From Rugalucina vietnamica (Eukaryota; Mollusca; Bivalvia; Lucinida; Lucinidae): DNA of 64,000 bases. A model generated the notes under the pieces. The model saw only the letters and a program-made list of their open reading frames with translations. It searched no databases and had not been told where the DNA came from. The position numbers were made by a program, and so were the translations under genes. This document shows, piece after piece, positions 11,190 to 21,668 of the stretch; position 1 is the stretch's first letter, and every line of letters begins with the position of its first letter. The stretch lies in contig OZ024870.1 of the NCBI GenBank assembly GCA_964017185.1, positions 57,848,312 through 57,912,311 on the forward strand. The letters run 5' to 3'.

Positions 11190-14100
11190 CGTTTCTTCGT
11201 TCGTAATTCCGGAACGTTCGTGGAATTTACGTCAAAGTTTTGGTTAAAGTTTCTCTAGAGGTGTATATCTCATGAACCAATGGTCAGAAACAATTCATAT
11301 TTGTACCATAGGTACCCTATAGGGTTTGCTATGTTTCCATGAGTTCGGACCCCAGGGCCCATCCCCAGGGGTAGGGCTGGAGGTCAAAATCTAGGTCACC
11401 TTTAAAATATGCTGTTTACAATTTTAATGTTTCTTCTATAAGTCCATATCTTAACAAACAATCATAGGGATGTATTCTTATTTAGTTCATAGATACCCTA
11501 TAGGGTTTGCTTTCATACTCCATGCTCGGTACCATCTCCAGGGGGTGGGGCTAGAGGTCAAAATCTAGGACTTATTTATAATATGATAAATATCATAATA
11601 AATATTTTCTGTAAGTCTGTTTTCTTGACATCCACAAAGTTTTATCAGAAAGCATTCACACTTAGACCATAGGTACCATGTAAGGTTCAGACACTAGGGT
11701 CCATGTGCGGGGGGTGGGGCTAGAGGTCAAAATCTAGAACTTCTTTAAAAAAAATGTATTTCTTTACTTTTCTTTACCACCATGTTCAGAAATGATTCGT
11801 ACTTGCACCAAAGGTACACTAAAGGTTTGCCTTGTTCCTAATGACATTAGACTCTAGGGTCCGTGCCCTGAGGGTGGGGCTAGAGGTCAAAATATAGGAC
11901 ATCTTATTTATTTATTTTTTTTTTTTTTTTTTTAATATTATTGAAGAATGACATTCTACTTTACATCTAGGATCGAGGACCTGACCCTCAATGTCCGCGA
12001 TCAAGTCCTAGATTGAGTATACAAGTCAGCTCTGTATACTGCTCTAAAATAGATCTGTCATTCTACTACAACCCCCTCCCCCCTCCCCTTGTTTTTTGCA
12101 AATACAAATTTATAAGATTTACTTGTTGAGGGCACTCTCTTTCATCAGGAATTGAGGTTTAATGTGTCACTGTCAGTGAGCATGTCTGGATTGGTGGCGG
12201 TGGGCTGAGGGGTGGGGTCGTAGGAGGGAGCTACCAGCCGGGGGTATACGTGCCTCTCAAGGCACTTTTTCTAGTTGCAAAAGCTTTACAACCAGGTGTA
12301 ACACTTACTGGGCTGTAAGCAGGCTTTCTTATTTCAAAGTTCCATGAGATGCGCATAATTAAGGTGAGCTGAGAGCTTCAATTCAATATAAATCTATACA
12401 TTGTACTTAGTTTTTGTAGAATTGTCAAAAGTGATTTAACAATGGAAGGGAGACAATCTTGTGAATGAAGGATTTGTTAGAGTTGAATAATCAAACTTTA
12501 ATTTTTTGTAGTAGATTTTGTGATTCAACCCAGATTGAAGCTATATATATTATCCAAAAATCATCAAGTCTAATTATGGTAGTATACATAAAATTCAAGA
12601 TGAAAAGTCTAATAAAAAGGCAAATAAGCAAGTATTCTACAAAAGATAATCATCGAAAGTTAACAGACAGCTTGAATTATTTATTGCCAACAAATTAGTT
12701 TGACAATTTTCCAAGTCTATGTTTTTATTCCCTATATCTATTTGTTTATAGCCTAATCAGCTATATTTAAATTGCTATCTATGTTATTTATAGCATGACT
12801 CAGATATCATGGGCAACATGATGTTGGGACCAAAGTTTGACCTGGTTGCCCGGGGCACCCTGAGACTCCAAGACGTCGACGACTGCGTCAGGACCTTCGA
12901 CCTTCAGCTGGAAGATGCCCCTGAGGGTAGTACGTCGGAACTGCCGCTGTTTGGTCACTACTGTTGTCGACTAGCGGCTCTGCCGCACTGTCTGGTCCAG
13001 TCTGTGGTGACTGGCTACCTCAGTCTTCAGGTACATATTAAAGAATTTAAGATTTGAGTTGGGTCAATAAAGGGAAATAATTTTGCAATTCGCATGAATG
13101 GAATGAAAAACAAGCAACATTGTCCCAACTTTAAAGATGTTGATTTAGCTACATTACTGAATTATGGCTGGATAACATTGAATGTTTGTGAAAAATTTGG
13201 ATGATCTGTGCAGCAATGTATGGTTTGTAAAAAAATGTAACTAGTATCAGTAACTAGTATCAGACTGTCTCCTTGAGAATGTGAATTACCCATTGATATC
13301 CATTTACAATATGTATAATGGTCAAAGGGAAATTACTCCTTTTATAATAATGAAGGATTTATGGCTAACACCATTGTAACGGTATTTTGTTACAACAGCT
13401 TATCATTTAATTTATGCAGTCGATCTATATCTTTGCTGCCAGAATAGAATAAAATCTTTTGTTCTGATTGATGCCTGTTGTATTGTTGTTGTTTTTTGTC
13501 TCAGCTATTTAGTGCAAAGGAAACTCATGATATAATGCTAATATACTGATGTAATATTTACAGGAAGATGATGATCTCTCGAAGTGGAAGCGTTACTGGT
13601 GTGTGTTGAAGAACCTTCAGCTGTCCTGTTGGTCGTCGCCCGAAGACGTAGAAGTCACTCAACCTCTAGTCAATATACCTATCACTAAGGTAAATAGATT
13701 AATTTTAGAAAAAAAAATCTATACTAGAATATGACCATGTTTATCTTGTTGAGCCATATTTTGTGTCAGTTAAATAATACTTTATTAGATGAAGTACATT
13801 CTTCTGTTTAAAATTGTAAAAATAAAGACACCGTTTTTATAAGGGGCTCAGTAACATTTATTATGTTATGAAAGTGCAAAAAGCTATTCTGGAAAGCATT
13901 ATCAAATGCCACAAAAATGTTAGATTGCAATAGGAGGAAACCATTGTAGTTACCTAAATTTTCTTTAGCATATTGGAAAAGTCCACCAAATGGCAAAAAC
14001 CAAATGGCAAAAACAGTGATCCTGCCTGTGTCTACACTATTTTCTGTAGAATAACAATTTATAAGTAAATTTTTCTTTGTAGAATACTCAAATCTGTGAT

Positions 14101-16512
14101 GCTGACCCCCGTACCTGTGAGAGGGCCCACTCATTCCATATCAAGACGTTAGGGGCCCGCTACGTCTCTGAGACGATGTTGTCAGCCGACAGTAAAGAAG
14201 AGCTCACCAAGTGGTTTGATGGCCTACAACAGCATTTACTAGACCAAGGTATGGTAAATGCCGCATATTTTGATAAATTACTGAACTTCAATAAAAAGAA
14301 AGTCATTGTACATACTCCTTTTTGCAACACTTTCCTTGGATGTTTGTTCTACACTTCATTTAACTTAGTATTTCATTAGAAATTGTTCACGGCGTCAGCC
14401 AAACACAGTTCAAGAACAATCTAGCATTGTTTTTAGCTCGCCTGTACGAAAGTACAGGAAGAGCTATTGCAGTCACCCCGGCGTCGGCATTAGCGTCGGC
14501 GTCGGCGTTGCTCAAAATGTTAAAGTTTTTGGTTAAAGTTTTTATAAGGCTATATCTCTTGAACATGTTGATGTACTAAGTTGATACTTTGCATGTTGGT
14601 AGATATTGGTCTGAAGTTTTATTCTGTACCATCATGACCCACCTGGGTGACCTTGAGGTCAAGGTCACAGACTTGGAGATTTTGTGTTAAAGTTTTTGGT
14701 TAAAGTTTTTGTAAGTCTATATCTCTTGATAATGATGATGGATCGAGTTGATACTTTGCATATTGATAGATATTGGTCTGAAGTTTTATGCTGTACCATC
14801 ATGGACCACCTGAGTGACTTTGAGGTCAAGGTCACGGACTTAGAAATTTTGTGTTAAAGTTTTTGGTTAAAGTTTTTGTAAGTCTATATCTCTTGAATAT
14901 ACAGATGGATCAAGTTGATACTTTGCATATTGATAGATATTGGTCTGAAGTTTTATGCTGTACCATCACAACCTACCTGAGTGACCATGAGGTCAAGGTC
15001 ACGGACTTAGAAATTTTGTGTTAAAGTTTTTGTAGGTTTGTATCTCTTGAAGCTTGTGCTAAGATAGATTAAGCTGATACTTTGCATATTGATAGGTATT
15101 GGTCTGAAGTTTTATGCTGTACCATACCCACCTGAGTGACCTTGAGGTCAAGGTCACAGACTTAGAAATTTTATGTTAAAAATATTTTGGGTTAAAGTTT
15201 TTAAAGTCTATATCTTTTGAATATGTTGATGGATTATGTTGGTATATACATGTAGTGGTTTTAAGATGTACCATCATGGCGAACCTGAGAGACCTTGAGG
15301 TCAAGGTCATGGGTCATAGATTTTAATAGATTTAGTGGCAAAGCATAAGTCAGGCGAGCTACGCTGTCCTGCGACAGCTCTTATTGCACTATTTAATAGT
15401 GTAGACCTTAGCTGAATTGAAAGTTATTGCATTCAGATTTATCAGATTCATGGCCATCAAAAAATAAAAAAGGCTGCATATTTGTAATTTACATATCCTA
15501 TATTGTAGTGAATTTGCTCGTGTCCTGACATATAGTTTCTTTTACAAATACTAGATAAGTATTGACTATATTTCAGCATTCTGGAAGCAAGCCTGTGAGT
15601 ACGTAATGGACGTACGGCGAGCAGCGGCCCACCGAAGCTCAGTGGTGATGGGAAGGAAAAGCTCAATCTACGATGAAACTCCTATCTCGGGTGAGACGGA
15701 TGTTTCTGTATATAAGCCTTTGAATGAGAAAAACAACAATTTGGGTATCCATCCAACCATGTCTGACACAAACCAGGCTATACAATCACAGAAGCAGGCT
15801 AGAAGCTTGAAATTTCAGATTTATAAAGAAGAGGAAGTGTTCTATCAATATAGCGAAAACAAAGGCGCTGATCAGCTTCACAGTTACTGAAATTTCGCCT
15901 AGGCAGATTGTTGGTTTTCCCATGTGGCAGCTCATATGCTTGCTTTCTAAATGTGGTCGTATTGCTTTTTCCTGCATATATTTTTTCTAATCAATCTGTC
16001 CAAAGTCTGGGAATAAGATAAAGGTTTTATGTCACTCAAATATCGTCATAACATTTGAAAATTCTAATTATCAATACATACAAGTGGAATTTAAAGTCCT
16101 TTGATTACCATTGAAAACAAGGAGGCTGGGTTGTGTCCTACATGCTTTGAAAACCCTTAACTTAGGTTTCTAGACATTACTCCTTTTTTATGGCCTTTAT
16201 GAGACTAGGAGAAACATGACTGTTCACTCGACTCGGAGATTTTAAACATTTTCCCATACAGAGTAAAATTATTCAAATTGTCTCTCACATGCAATGAAAT
16301 GCACGCCTGTTTCACAGTTTCAGCCCAGTTTTGGTGTTAGAATGGTTTCTCACGCTATTGCTTTCATTTCAGAGCCCAAGAAGCGCCTGTCTAGCACCGA
16401 CCTGAAGGTCGACGACGACAAACTGAGTAAGATGCTCGACACCATCATGGGGGAGGCGAACGAAATCCGCAGCGGCCGACCAAAGTCTACAAGCTCATCT
16501 GGATCCAGCTAA
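5359..16512 (+). CDS. RTKN-like: Rhotekin-like Rho effector, nine exons, 5' end not seen
   Basis: Exons: 5359-5549, 6381-6487, 9476-9596, 10686-10845, 12794-13030, 13564-13689, 14083-14248, 15577-15690 and 16373-16512 (stop TAA at 16510). Every junction has GT and AG, and the phases agree throughout, giving 453 visible residues. Order of domains: HR1/REM coiled coil (about residues 3-60) with the QRRK-type end, anillin-homology region including RIPLMWKDSDHFKNKG, then a PH domain (LSKWKRYWCVLKN to ELTKWFDGLQQHLLDQ). The tail is Ser-rich and ends SSSGSS. In this family the HR1 domain binds GTP-loaded Rho and the protein acts in Rho signalling and septin/actin organisation. The first exon(s), including the start codon, were not found; they could lie in 3.5-5.3 kb or left of the window. 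MITE-A copies lie close to several exons. Confidence 0.92.
6121..6358 (+). mobile_element. MITE-A copy 3
   Basis: Complete copy with hairpin core CTGTGCAG/CTGCACAG. The right end lies 22 bp before the next rhotekin exon at 6381. Confidence 0.88.
6381..6487 (+). CDS. RTKN-like: Rhotekin exon: start of anillin-homology region
   Basis: The acceptor is CTGTAG; the donor is GTGAGA at 6488. It enters in phase 2 and leaves in phase 1, matching its neighbours. It encodes IETEGTQLPCKAVVNLSDLR followed by IPLMWKDSDHFKNKG, the most recognisable rhotekin signature. MITE-A copies sit 22 bp before it and 15 bp after it. Confidence 0.93.
6503..6734 (+). mobile_element. MITE-A copy 4
   Basis: Hairpin core CTGTGCAG/CTGCACAG. 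The left end is 15 bp beyond a rhotekin splice donor. The right inverted end is degraded to CGGCTGA. Confidence 0.82.
6778..7013 (+). mobile_element. MITE-A copy 5
   Basis: Complete copy with hairpin core CTTCGCGG/CCGCGAAG, in a rhotekin intron. Confidence 0.86.
7089..7328 (-). mobile_element. MITE-A copy 6
   Basis: Hairpin altered: core CTGTGCATTTTCTGCACAG followed by a duplicated ACTCACAGTTG, so the stem is disrupted. The rest of the element is intact. Confidence 0.78.
7653..7892 (-). mobile_element. MITE-A copy 7
   Basis: Hairpin core CTTAGCAA/CTGCGAAG with mismatches. Left end degraded (TTTGAGGTAC). Confidence 0.8.
7955..8193 (+). mobile_element. MITE-A copy 8
   Basis: Hairpin core CTGTGCAG/CTGCACAG. 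Near-perfect stem from about 7987 to 8055. Lies only about 60 bp from copy 7. Confidence 0.84.
8618..9036 (+). mobile_element. MITE-A copy 9, split by a nested MITE-C
   Basis: The left part (8618-8800) has hairpin core CTGTGCAG/CTGCACAG. The right part resumes at 8973 and ends AAGGCTCA. The 172 bp between are a different palindromic element (MITE-C), so MITE-C moved after this copy was in place. Confidence 0.8.
8801..8972. mobile_element. MITE-C copy nested in MITE-A
   Basis: Ends GGGCCAGTTGTTCAAA and TTTGAACAACTGGGTCC are inverted repeats. Just inside them are AACGATGTCGTTAGTTAACG and TTAACGATATCATTAAG. Related copies lie at 21669-21770 and 31744-31970. Confidence 0.83.
9045..9268 (-). mobile_element. 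MITE-A copy 10, right end missing
   Basis: Hairpin core CTTCGCGG/CCGCGAAG. The element stops after TTGGTTTTCCC without the terminal GGCTCA. Confidence 0.8.
9476..9596 (+). CDS. RTKN-like: Rhotekin exon: anillin-homology continuation
   Basis: The acceptor is TTTCAG at 9470-9475; the donor is GTAAGT at 9597. Phases 1 in and 2 out fit. It encodes YRRYAVFCLVKIGTEIYDTS and ends SMTDLSFDDVMAL, matching the rhotekin block that follows DSDHF. Confidence 0.93.
9642..9880 (+). mobile_element. MITE-B copy a
   Basis: Starts ATTACGAAAACTTGCCCATG and ends ACATGTTTTCCTGATG, an inverted-type pair. It contains GAGTACCCACAATCTATG and GTATACCCCTGCATACCCC-like blocks shared by the family. It lies 45 bp past a rhotekin donor. 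Confidence 0.72.
10450..10653 (+). mobile_element. MITE-A copy 11, damaged hairpin
   Basis: The left hairpin arm and GTTACTGC remain; the right arm is replaced by a short duplicated CCCCATAGACA segment. The right end AAGGCTCA lies 32 bp before the exon at 10686. Confidence 0.75.
10686..10845 (+). CDS. RTKN-like: Rhotekin exon: Lys-rich anillin-homology segment
   Basis: The acceptor is TTTCAG; the donor is GTAAGG at 10846. It encodes NDIPHDFECTVEIYCHKLHE, then the basic STPKKIKKKM and SVGRSVGKRLSGL. The order matches vertebrate rhotekins, which carry a TPKKLAKK-like stretch at this point. An earlier partial copy of this exon's coding sequence seems to lie at 10384-10440 (see findings). Confidence 0.92.
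10872..11097 (-). mobile_element. MITE-A copy 12, truncated by the next repeat
   Basis: Hairpin core CTGTGCAG/CTGCACAG. Begins 27 bp after a rhotekin exon. The right end is cut off at the start of the repeat at 11098. Confidence 0.8.
11098..12270 (+). repeat. Long interspersed repeat, GAGGTCAAAATCTAG family
   Basis: Starts ATACCCCCGGCATTTATGCC, followed by a (TTAG)n tract at 11159-11190. Four diverged units of about 165 bp each contain GGGGCTAGAGGTCAAAATCTA or GGCTGGAGGTCAAAATCTAG, near 11361, 11538, 11712 and 11874. It ends near AGCCGGGGGTATACGTGCC. A second copy occupies the right end of the window, and related units occur inverted at 35640-36330. No coding capacity was seen. Confidence 0.78.
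12271..12793. other. Rhotekin intron remainder
   Basis: AT-rich intron sequence ending in the acceptor TTTATAG at 12793. Nothing else was recognised. Confidence 0.5.
12794..13030 (+). CDS. RTKN-like: Rhotekin exon: anillin-homology end, PH start
   Basis: Phase 0 in and out, 79 codons. The acceptor is TTTATAG; the donor is GTACAT at 13031. It encodes HDSDIMGNMMLGPKFDLVAR, the acidic LQLEDAPEG stretch and LFGHYCCRLAALPHCL, then YLSLQ entering the PH domain. It is GC-rich relative to the introns. Confidence 0.93.
13031..13563. other. Rhotekin intron, nothing recognised
   Basis: AT-rich intron of 533 bp. No repeat family or RNA gene was recognised. Confidence 0.5.
13564..13689 (+). CDS. RTKN-like: Rhotekin exon: PH domain N-terminal half
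   Basis: Forty-two codons in phase 0, from TTTACAG to GTAAAT. It encodes EDDDLSKWKRYWCVLKNLQL and then CWSSPEDVEVTQPLVNIPITK, the first PH-domain strands with the typical WKRYWCVL motif. Confidence 0.94.
14083..14248 (+). CDS. RTKN-like: Rhotekin exon: PH domain C-terminal half
   Basis: The acceptor is TTTGTAG; the donor is GTATGG at 14249. It encodes RTCERAHSFHIKTLGARYVS and then SADSKEELTKWFDGLQQHLL, where the conserved Trp lies in the PH domain's terminal helix. Confidence 0.94.
14435..15382 (+). repeat. Interspersed repeat with five TCAAGGTCA sites
   Basis: Starts AGCTCGCCTGTACGAAAGTA, with a small hairpin, and ends GAGCTACGCTGTCCTGCGAC, with another. The body has five diverged units of about 155-167 bp, each with TTAAAGTTTTTG, a GATATTGGTCTGAAG-like block and AGGTCAAGGTCA. 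The motif TCAAGGTCA is at 14659, 14826, 14993, 15148 and 15301. It lies within a rhotekin intron. Confidence 0.82.
15577..15690 (+). CDS. RTKN-like: Rhotekin exon: post-PH linker
   Basis: The acceptor is TTTCAG; the donor is GTGAGA at 15691. It encodes FWKQACEYVMDVRRAAAHRS and then VVMGRKSSIYDETPIS. The PH helix finishes here and a Ser/Arg-rich tail begins. Confidence 0.92.
15710..15934 (-). mobile_element. MITE-A copy 13, hairpin arm lost
   Basis: Starts about 20 bp after a rhotekin exon. The left arm CTGATCAGCTTCACAGTTACT is present and most of the right arm is deleted. Ends GGCAGCTCA. Confidence 0.75.
15935..16372. other. Rhotekin last intron remainder
   Basis: AT-rich sequence ending in TTCATTTCAG. 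No repeat was recognised. Confidence 0.5.
16373..16512 (+). CDS. RTKN-like: Rhotekin last exon
   Basis: Enters in phase 1 and ends at TAA 16510-16512. It encodes EPKKRLSSTDLKVDDDKLSK, then MLDTIMGEANEIRSGRPKST and a Ser-rich end. The C-terminus is shorter than the Pro-rich vertebrate rhotekin tail, as far as I can judge. Confidence 0.92.
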
Positions 16513-17142
16513 CGCAAACAACTTGTGATATAGACTATAACTATATGTGATACGGTTGACAGTGTTCCCTGTGTTCATAAACTTGACAGATGTCTGTCAT
16601 GGACATTGACAGAATGGTTCGGTGAAACTAACAGAAATGTGTCTATTTCACAGATGACTTCCAGAGATATTGAGAACGATCAATTAAGTGTCAAGGACGA
16701 ACAATTAAGTGTCAAGAACAAACAGTTAAGTGTCAAAGACAGATAGCTCTGAGCCAGAATACTGCCAGAGCATGTTCTTTTCATGGTTTACAGGTCAATA
16801 AGGAGTGGCGACATTAAGGTGGCAAGATAATTGGCTTACTCAGTGGCTCATTTTATGACAAGCTTTCAGTGACATATGTTTTTTGAACACAAAATAATTT
16901 ATCGACAGTCCTGGAACTGAGTTTTTGAAGCGCCAATATCACTGTAATGCTTATGAGGAGAGAAATTGCCATTCTAGAAATCAATTTAATGTACTGTAAC
17001 TGACATTGTGTTAACATTAAGTTAAGTCACTTGTCATTAGTTGGTGGGAAGAAACAGTGCTTAAAAGTCCCAATAATGTGCAATGGCAATAGCTTCATAA
17101 ATCTGAAATGAGTGAAAGGTTCAGATATATTTTACTACTAGA

Positions 17143-17377
17143 TGAGCCACGTCATGAAAATACCAACAAGTTGGTTTTTGAACAGGTCCAACACAAACCG
17201 AGCTTTACAAGCACAGAAGACAGCTAGAAGCTGGAAATTTTGGAGTTAAGAAGATGAGGAATTGTACTATCTGTGTAGCGAAAACAAAGGCGCTGATCAG
17301 CTTCGCAGTTACTGCGAAGCTGATCTGCGCCTTTGTTTTCGCATATGCAAAATGTTGGTTTTCATGTGAGAAGCTTT
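17143..17377 (-). mobile_element. MITE-A copy 14
   Basis: Hairpin core CTTCGCAG/CTGCGAAG with a perfect stem. Right end degraded to GTGAGAAGC. In the probable rhotekin 3' UTR. Confidence 0.84.
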
Positions 17378-17718
17378 GATTCTCTTGAGGACATCCGCTT
17401 TGTCTTGGAAACTGTACAAGACAAATTGTCTCGTGTATCTGATCACAAATTTTCAATCAACAATTGATGTAGCCGTCAGTAAATTTTATGTTTTGTAAAT
17501 TATGTACATTTACAGCCATATTGTGCTATTGTTACCTATGGGGTAATGTGTAGAAATATGTACAGTCGTAGCTTTAAAACATGAGATATAAAAGATGAAC
17601 ATTCTTAGATATTTTCTTGACATTTCTATGTATAAGCTTGCACAGGATGATCATTAGAACTGAGATAGTTCTAATAAGCACTAAATGCATATTTTATGTA
17701 GAAGGAAATTAATGTTAT

Positions 17719-17946
17719 TTGAGCCTTCGCAGAAAACCAAAAATCTGGGCTTCTGACCAGGCCTGACACAAACCAGGCTGTACAGCCACAGAAAATAGTT
17801 TAAATAGCTTGACATTCGGATTTTAGAAAGACAAGGTATCGTACTATCTATGGAGCGAAAACAAAGGTGCTGATCAGCTGTGCAGTTACTGCACAGCTGA
17901 TCTGCACCTTTGTTTTCGCATATGCAGATTGCTGGTTTTCTATTGT
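17719..17946 (-). mobile_element. MITE-A copy 15
   Basis: Hairpin core CTGTGCAG/CTGCACAG. Right end truncated just before another fold-back repeat. Confidence 0.82.
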
Positions 17947-17960
17947 GGGGGGCCCTTAAT

Positions 17961-18188
17961 TAAGGCCAAAACAAAATATATATGTGGTTTTGAAAAATAG
18001 GGTAGGTAGGTAGGACAAATTTTTTATTTTATTGAAACATTTTACAAAGAAAACATACCAAAACCTTATAAAATAGCCACTTTTTAGACATTTAACCAAG
18101 GTAAGGCAAAAAAATGTTTATGGTCGGTGGCAAAAAATTAGGGTAGGGTAGGGGAACCGGAACCACATATATATTTTATTTTGGCCTA
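17961..18188. mobile_element. Fold-back MITE with 28-bp inverted ends
   Basis: The left arm starts AAGGCCAAAACAAAATATAT and the right arm ends ATATATTTTATTTTGGCCT, continuing inward through GTGGTT and AACCAC. The interior has GGTAGG repeats at both sides. No open frame. Confidence 0.8.
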
Positions 18189-18801
18189 ATGTACTTATAA
18201 GTCCTAGAAAAGCCCACCTATTTTTCCTCTTGGTTTGACAGCCAGAAAAATGCTCTTAATTTACAAAGGTTGAACAAACAGAAACAAGTTTTTGTGGCGA
18301 TTTGCAACTTTTTTCTGTCGAAAATCTGTTTGTTCACCGACTGTAATTTTGATTGTTGTCTATCTAGTGTTTAATGGAATGAAAAAATTCATAATTCTTA
18401 AATCCTTATATGCTCAAAATATTAACAAATGTGTTGTAGAAGTTTACTCTGAAATATTATGTTCATGAAATGTATAAGGTATTTATTTGTGTAAGCAATT
18501 ACAATGCATCCATGACAATAAAGAATTAAGCATGCATTTTCTATTTGAAAGTATGCTAAGTTGTTTTCCGAGCATGATAGACTTTATATGCTATATAAAT
18601 TAATACCAATTTTTGCAAATTGTAAAAATGAATGCTTTTGAAAAACTTTTTTCTTCTTTTTTTATTATGTGTATTATCAGAGTACCAGTTTTACTACATG
18701 TGATTTTAAAATATTGGATGGTCAGTTTTATCAGTTTGAAGCTGTCTTGGACAGTAATGCAGGGCTCTTGCATTTTATATATATAAAAACTAGGGTTCAT
18801 A

Positions 18802-19020
18802 TGAGCCACGACGCGAGAAAACCAGTCTTTGGGGTTTACGACAAGGTCCGACACAAACCGGTCTCAGAAGAAAACTAGAATCATGAAATTTTCGGCATAA
18901 GTAGAGGTACTATCCATGTAGCAAACACAAAGGCGCTGATCAGCTGTGCAATTACTGCACAGCTGATCTGCGCCTTTGTTTCGCATATGTGAAAATCTGG
19001 TTTTCTCTCGTTGCAGCTCA
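18802..19020 (-). mobile_element. MITE-A copy 16
   Basis: Hairpin core CTGTGCAA/CTGCACAG. Complete inverted ends, GAGCCACG and TTGCAGCTCA. Confidence 0.84.
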
Positions 19021-19246
19021 TATCTTGATATAAGCACTTACTTTTGTATTCAGTTTTTGGAGTTTTCATATTTTGTAGAACATTTTTAAAATGAACCGTT
19101 TTACCTTTGGCATTTGTGTTTGTATTTGTTTACATTCCTTTTTCCAAATTAATGTTGCTTAGATACATAAACATTTTTGATAAAATCACCTTGTGAGAAA
19201 GCCTATTTTAGCATGGGAACCCTGAAACTAGGTCCAACTACATTAA

Positions 19247-19451
19247 TGAACCGCGTCATAAGTAAACCAACAATCTGCATAAGCGAAAACAAAGACGCAG
19301 ATCAGCTTTGTGGTAACCGCGAAGCTGATCAGCGCCTTTGTTTCCACTACACAGATTGTACAATTCGTCTACTTTCTAAATCCAAAATTTCCACTCGCTA
19401 GCCATCTTCTGTGATGGTACAGACCAGTTGGTTTTCTCATGACGCGGCTCA
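19247..19451 (+). mobile_element. MITE-A copy 17
   Basis: Hairpin core CTTTGTGG/CCGCGAAG with two mismatches. Internal deletion of about 30 bp before the right end. Confidence 0.82.
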
Positions 19452-19820
19452 TTTCTGTTCTGTCCGGTTCATGATGCTTTTAACTGCATGTGAAAAGATA
19501 GATTCAGAGTTTCTGTGACTTAACAATCACTTCTTGTTTACAATTTTAGCTATGTTTCCTGTACATGTTTATCCGAAATATTGGTAAAATTCGTATGAAA
19601 CTAAAGAAAAATAGCTGAGTCTCGCTGTATTGTAATTGATGTATAGGTTTTCTCATACCTCATTCTTGATTCAACAAATCATCAAAAAATTGTTTGCCTG
19701 TGCTGTTTATGCAGTATTTGTATGAAAAAAATGAAAATAATGATATAAAGATCACACTGTCTTGCTCGTCTTTGACTTTCCATATTGTTGTTAAACTATT
19801 GTCATTTCACTGGATATGGT
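19452..19820. other. Intergenic, nothing recognised
   Basis: AT-rich, no gene or recognised repeat. Confidence 0.4.
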
Positions 19821-19823
19821 CTT

Positions 19824-20085
19824 TACGAAAATACGCCCATGTAATATACAGATTTTTAAACAGATTTTTCTGAAGTTGTAAAAATTGAAAATTTTCTGTA
19901 GAATTTCTTTCTTATTTTTGCTCAAAACATAGATAGTGGGTACACGTTAGAACCGCCTAATACCCACAATCTATGCTTTGGAGCAGAAATAAAAAAATAG
20001 GTATACCCCTGCCATACTCCAGTTTTGCTATATAAAAGTGGGGTTCAAGGGGATATATATTACATGGACATGTTTTCGTGATGGT
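19824..20085 (+). mobile_element. MITE-B copy b
   Basis: TTTACGAAAATACGCCCATG at the left and CATGGACATGTTTTCGTGAT at the right. The centre holds a hairpin built on GTACACGTTAGAACCGCC and a repeated ACCCACAATCTATG. Confidence 0.75.
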
Positions 20086-21346
20086 ACTGTGAGAAAGTCC
20101 AAGGATTCTCATATTTAAGTGTTTTATAGCCAATAGCATTGGGGTTCAAATGCCACCAATGCTGGGTTGTGTTCTTAAACACTGAATAGTACCAAGGGAA
20201 CAGCTCCGTCCCAACATGACTGAAAAATTATTGACTGGCATGTTAAATGTAAATTAGAAAACAAAACACAGTGGTGATGTGTTTACTATTTTTGCAATTA
20301 TTCTATATTTTATTTCTCCACAGTCTATAATTAACATTCTAACAAACTTAGAAATGTGACTTGATTCCAAAAGGCCCAAACTACCATATCTTCAAAGTCA
20401 GTAACCTCTGACATCGAAAGTTCCCAAATTGTGACATTATCTGGCATTTTGGTCGGAAATTTGGTTTTTAACATTTTCACACTTTTTATTATCGTGTTAA
20501 TAATACAATTTCGAATGCTTTTATGAACTGGGAAAACGAGAATTGAGGAAAAGGAGAAAATATGCAACATCCTCAGTTTGTATCTTTTTTTTTTAATTGA
20601 AAAAGAAATTAATTGGTCTTTAGAAAACCTTCGTAAAAATAACTCTCAGTGTCTTGCTCTGTTGTCCTAGAAATTTCCAATCTTTCTTATAAGATGGTGT
20701 TTTGAAACTAGTGACACAGTGCACAAAAATCCAATTAACATCGCAAGTGATTTCATGACGTCAACTTTCAGTCACGTTTTGTGATGTCAATGTCATGCCT
20801 CCACAAGACCCAAAATCTCAAAAAACATCACAATTATATGGGGGACATTGATTTTGATCAACAAGACATTTACTGTGCTTACATGCAATACATCTGTGTT
20901 CCAATTGAACACTAATTAACGATCTTTTTCGTAGAATCATACATGATGTTGATAAGGGTTGGATTTCTTTTTTATCTCCTATATATAGAATAACATTAAT
21001 GCTTTGGCTTATCTGGGGCCCAGAATGTTTTCCAACCCCTATAGCCTTTGCCAAAACACATGACATTGAATGTTATTGGTGTATATGGTGTTGAGTGACA
21101 AGTATGAACATGGTATAAAAGGAAAAGCCAGAAGTACTCTATAAATAGAAATAAATGTGTATTTCCATTTTAACCAGGAAGTTGAAATGTGTAACAAGAA
21201 AGTACATGTATTGGTTTTACAATAAGAAATTATTTATAAATAAACAGATTTTCAAACTTCCAATTTCTATAGTTAGAAAATTAACAGCAAAAGCATCACA
21301 GTATATATTCAATATCATCTATTTTTCATTCAGTTTTATGTCCATT
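20086..21346. other. Intergenic, nothing recognised
   Basis: AT-rich sequence without a supported gene. Short open frames here lack domain content or splice context. Confidence 0.4.
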
Positions 21347-21379
21347 TCAAGATTTTAGCTCATATGCAATGGGCCAATC

Positions 21380-21560
21380 AGTAGGTGGGACGAAAATGGG
21401 AGACCCTCCCCCCAAAAAAATATCTGGCACAACTGCAAGCAGAACTTGGCTTGTCTCACAAGTGCCCCATAAGGGGCTTGAACCCACACCAGACAGCAAT
21501 GAAATGATTAACTGATTAAGCGTGTTAATGTGTTCATCGCTCTTTAATAGCCACACGGCC
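21380..21560 (-). mobile_element. tRNA-derived SINE-like head (minus strand)
   Basis: Reading the minus strand, a GTGGCTATTAAAGAGCGATG stretch resembles an A box, and GGGTTCAAGCCCC about 60 bp later fits a B box. The flanking sequence is not a clean tRNA, so this is more likely a diverged SINE than a functional gene. Confidence 0.5.
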
Positions 21561-21668
21561 AAAATATGCTGTTTTACATCCTACACAACAGTTAAGGTCA
21601 TATGATGGGGAGAAAATGGGTTAAAGTCTCATCTGAAAGACTCGAGAAGCATGAGCCTGAGAACCTTG

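Larger units (their letters stand above)
16513..18535 (+). other. Probable rhotekin 3' UTR with MITE insertions
   Basis: No coding follows the stop. The short phrase CAATTAAGTGTCAAGgACgAA is repeated two to three times at 16680-16740. An AATAAA at 18517-18522 is a candidate poly(A) signal; if used, the 3' UTR would be about 2 kb and carry two MITE-A copies and one other fold-back element. Confidence 0.45.
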
